NCBI RefSeq assembly: GCF_023845585.1
Contig: NZ_JAMQHS010000008.1
Location: forward strand, 1 to 64,000
DNA length: 64,000 nucleotides
Origin: Clostridium sp. CMCC3677
Lineage (GTDB): Bacteria; Bacillota; Clostridia; Clostridiales; Clostridiaceae
Direction: 5' to 3'
Both the position numbers and the translations under genes were made by a program. This document shows, piece by piece, positions 62,324-64,000 of the stretch. Under the pieces are notes generated by a model that did not search any database, was not told where the DNA came from, and saw nothing but the letters and a program-made list of their open reading frames with translations. Each line of letters begins with the position of its first letter. Position 1 is the first letter of the stretch.

Positions 62324-63772
62324 TTGAAAGAGATTTTTATTGAAAGAAAAGAATCTTTATTAAGAATTGGTATAAGAGAAAATGAAAAGTTAGTAGAGAG
62401 TATAGTAGAAGAGAATAAAAATGAACCGATAATAGGAGAAATATATAAGGCAAGAGTAAAAAAAATACTTCCTGCTATTAATTCAATTTTTGTAGACTTA
62501 GGATTAAACAAAGAAGGATATTTATATTATAGTGAAGAGCTAAAAAGTACTGGCATAAAAAAAGGTGAAGATATACTTGTTGAAGTTGTAAAAGAGCCAA
62601 TAAATGATAAAGGTGCTAAGCTTACTACTAAAGTTAGTATACCTGGTAAATATGCAGTATTAAATTGTTATGACAAAGGAATTCATTTTTCAAAGAGAAT
62701 AGTTGATGAAGAAAAGAAAAAAGAAATCTTAGAAAATTTACAAGAGTTAAATGATGTAGGAATAACAATTAGAACAGAAGCAATATATGCAGACAGTGAA
62801 ACTTTAAAAAATGAAATTAATAGACTGTATAATGAATTTCTTAATATAAATAAAAGTTTAAAGTATTCTACCCAAGTTAAGAAAATTTATGGCGAAGATT
62901 TGAGCTTATTTAGAATTTTAAGAAATACAATTGGACAGAATCCTGTGAAAATATATGCAGATAATAAAGAAGATTTTGAAAAGATCAAAGATTTTAGTAA
63001 AGATGAAAGTAATGTAGTATTAGAATTGTATTCTGGTATGAGAAATATCTTTGATTTTTATGGACTTGAAAAAGAGCTTTTAAAGTTAAGACATAATAAA
63101 GTCAATCTTCCATGTGGTGGTTATATAGTTATTGATAAAACAGAAGCAATGTATGTTATTGATGTTAATAGTGGAAAAAACATAAAAGGAAGAAGTTTTG
63201 ATAAAACTATTTTAGAAACTAATTTAGAAGCAGCAAAAGAAATTGGAAATCAAGTAAAAGTTAGAAACCTAAGTGGAATAATTGTTATAGATTTTATAGA
63301 TATGAGAGATAAATCTCAAAAAAATATTGTTATGAGAGCCTTAGAAGAAAGTTTTTCATCAGACAAGGGCAATACTAAGATATTTAAATTTACAGAATTA
63401 GACTTAGTTCAAATATCAAGAAGAAGACAAGGGAAAAGTATTTATGAGTATATGGAAGAAGATTGTATGACTTGTAATGGACATGGAAGAATTTTGAAAT
63501 TGTTTTATATTCAAGACCTTATAAAAAATGAAATTTTAAGAATAAAAGAAGATAATACAATAAGTTCTTTTTATATTGAAATTGACAATGTTTATAAAGA
63601 GAGAATAAAAGGTGATCTATTTAATTTTCTAAAAGAAATAGATTGTCTTGATAAAGAGATTTATTTAAATTATATTGAAAATATGGAAGGGTTTAAGATA
63701 GAACCTTTAATTTTTCAAAGTCAAAAAGTTAATTTAGAGAAATACAAAATAACACAATTTGACACTATATAA
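62324..63772 (+). CDS. rng: Ribonuclease G/E family endoribonuclease
   Basis: Cuts single-stranded AU-rich RNA, with roles in rRNA maturation and mRNA decay. It is about 482 aa, the RNase G size with no RNase E scaffold tail. An S1 domain spans about residues 35-110 (GEIYKARVKKILPAINSIFVDLGLNKEGYLYYS). The catalytic magnesium aspartates are in MYVIDVNSGKNIKG near residue 276 and GIIVIDFIDMRDK near 320. The zinc-link CMTCNGHGRI lies near 382. TTG at 62324 is preferred over GTG at 62315 from ribosome-site spacing, but this is uncertain. It lies upstream of rplU as is common. Confidence 0.92.
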   Translation: MKEIFIERKESLLRIGIRENEKLVESIVEENKNEPIIGEIYKARVKKILPAINSIFVDLGLNKEGYLYYSEELKSTGIKKGEDILVEVVKEPINDKGAKLTTKVSIPGKYAVLNCYDKGIHFSKRIVDEEKKKEILENLQELNDVGITIRTEAIYADSETLKNEINRLYNEFLNINKSLKYSTQVKKIYGEDLSLFRILRNTIGQNPVKIYADNKEDFEKIKDFSKDESNVVLELYSGMRNIFDFYGLEKELLKLRHNKVNLPCGGYIVIDKTEAMYVIDVNSGKNIKGRSFDKTILETNLEAAKEIGNQVKVRNLSGIIVIDFIDMRDKSQKNIVMRALEESFSSDKGNTKIFKFTELDLVQISRRRQGKSIYEYMEEDCMTCNGHGRILKLFYIQDLIKNEILRIKEDNTISSFYIEIDNVYKERIKGDLFNFLKEIDCLDKEIYLNYIENMEGFKIEPLIFQSQKVNLEKYKITQFDTI

Positions 63773-63845
63773 GATGAAAAATATATTATAATGAGCAAAA
63801 AACAAAAAATATAATAAATTTACACTACAAAATAGCAAATTTTAA

Positions 63846-63874
63846 TTTACAAAAAATTAATAATGTGATAAAAT
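63846..63874 (+). promoter_or_regulatory. Sigma-A promoter of the rplU operon
   Basis: TTTACA at 63846-63851 and TAAAAT at 63869-63874 with a 17-bp spacer, just before the L21 leader. Confidence 0.75.
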
Positions 63875-63876
63875 GG

Positions 63877-63948
63877 CTTTTGTAGACCGCACACGTAAGG
63901 TTTTAATGAACAAAGTTAAATCTTTGTACCAAAAGTGGCGAGACCGTT
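63877..63948 (+). promoter_or_regulatory. L21 leader RNA (ribosomal protein autoregulatory leader)
   Basis: CTTTTGTAGACCGCACACGTAAGG and the closing TACCAAAAGTGGCGAGACCGT are the conserved halves of the Firmicutes L21 leader. AACAAAG/CTTTGT forms the inner hairpin. L21 is thought to bind it and limit its own synthesis. Confidence 0.88.
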
Positions 63949-63966
63949 AAATGAGGAGGTGTTTTA

Positions 63967-64000
63967 ATGTACGCAGTATTAGCAACAGGAGGAAAACAAT
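63967..64000 (+). CDS. rplU: 50S ribosomal protein L21, 5' end only
   Basis: The window ends 34 bases into the gene. MYAVLATGGKQ is the L21 N-terminus. The ATG follows GAGGAGGTG. The L21 leader directly upstream confirms the identity. Confidence 0.93.
   Translation, partial: MYAVLATGGKQ

Overview
The window is low-GC DNA from an endospore-forming anaerobe of the Clostridium sensu stricto type. The signs are very AT-rich codons and intergenic DNA, AGGAGG-type ribosome sites, an alpha/beta small acid-soluble spore protein, SpoIVFA/SpoIVFB, a raiA-motif RNA, and the clostridial order maf-radC-mreBCD-PBP2-minCDE-rodA-mgsA-spoIVFAB-radical SAM-rng-rplU. It looks like ordinary chromosome. I see no prophage, transposase, CRISPR array or plasmid function. 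The accessory content is small cassettes and a family of non-coding palindromic repeats.

Layout. 1-11.2 kb: the end of tRNA-Tyr, a SAM-I riboswitch with metK, recD2, a degenerate ComFA-like protein overlapping comFC, the raiA RNA with its own promoter, hpf, secA, and prfB with its +1 frameshift. 11.2-20.4 kb: an M28 peptidase, two small membrane proteins, tex, an EamA transporter, a glycogen-binding-like protein paired with an amphipathic-repeat protein, and an FMN riboswitch with ribU. 20.4-26.5 kb: tsaE-tsaB-rimI (minus strand), a ZnuA-like protein that lost its metal ligands, two identical tRNA-Trp genes flanking a Y-family polymerase gene with a LexA-type box, and an FMN oxidoreductase. 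26.8-38 kb: a SASP, an ECF sigma/anti-sigma pair, an SbcD/SbcC-like operon (yhaO-yhaN type) with a second LexA-type box, a solo ZnuA lipoprotein with a repeated operator-like site, a membrane MutS-like ATPase, a DEDDh exonuclease and a CBS protein. 38-46 kb: a PspA cassette (minus), rpsA, pyk (minus), pepD and a GNAT enzyme. 46.3-64 kb: the cell shape and division cluster (SPOR protein, maf, radC, mreBCD, PBP2, minCDE, rodA), an internally deleted mgsA, spoIVFAB, a radical SAM pair, rng, and the L21 leader with the start of rplU.

How the genes work together. The shape and division block builds the lateral wall and places the septum. SpoIVFAB controls pro-sigma-K processing late in sporulation. 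tsaE/tsaB belong to the tRNA t6A pathway and rimI acetylates a ribosomal protein. The two LexA-type boxes suggest that the Y-family polymerase and the SbcD/SbcC-like nuclease are both SOS genes here.

The most interesting unexplained items are these: a dispersed family of imperfect palindromes (about 110 bp and about 215 bp forms plus half copies, in both orientations, always intergenic); the yhaN-like gene with no ATG, GTG or TTG able to include its Walker A motif, apparently starting at ATT or ATA; a precise in-frame deletion that leaves a 40-codon mgsA; an acidic insertion in MreB; and the glycogen-binding-like/amphipathic-repeat gene pair, which could be granulose-granule proteins. All calls come from reading the sequence. 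No database search was run.
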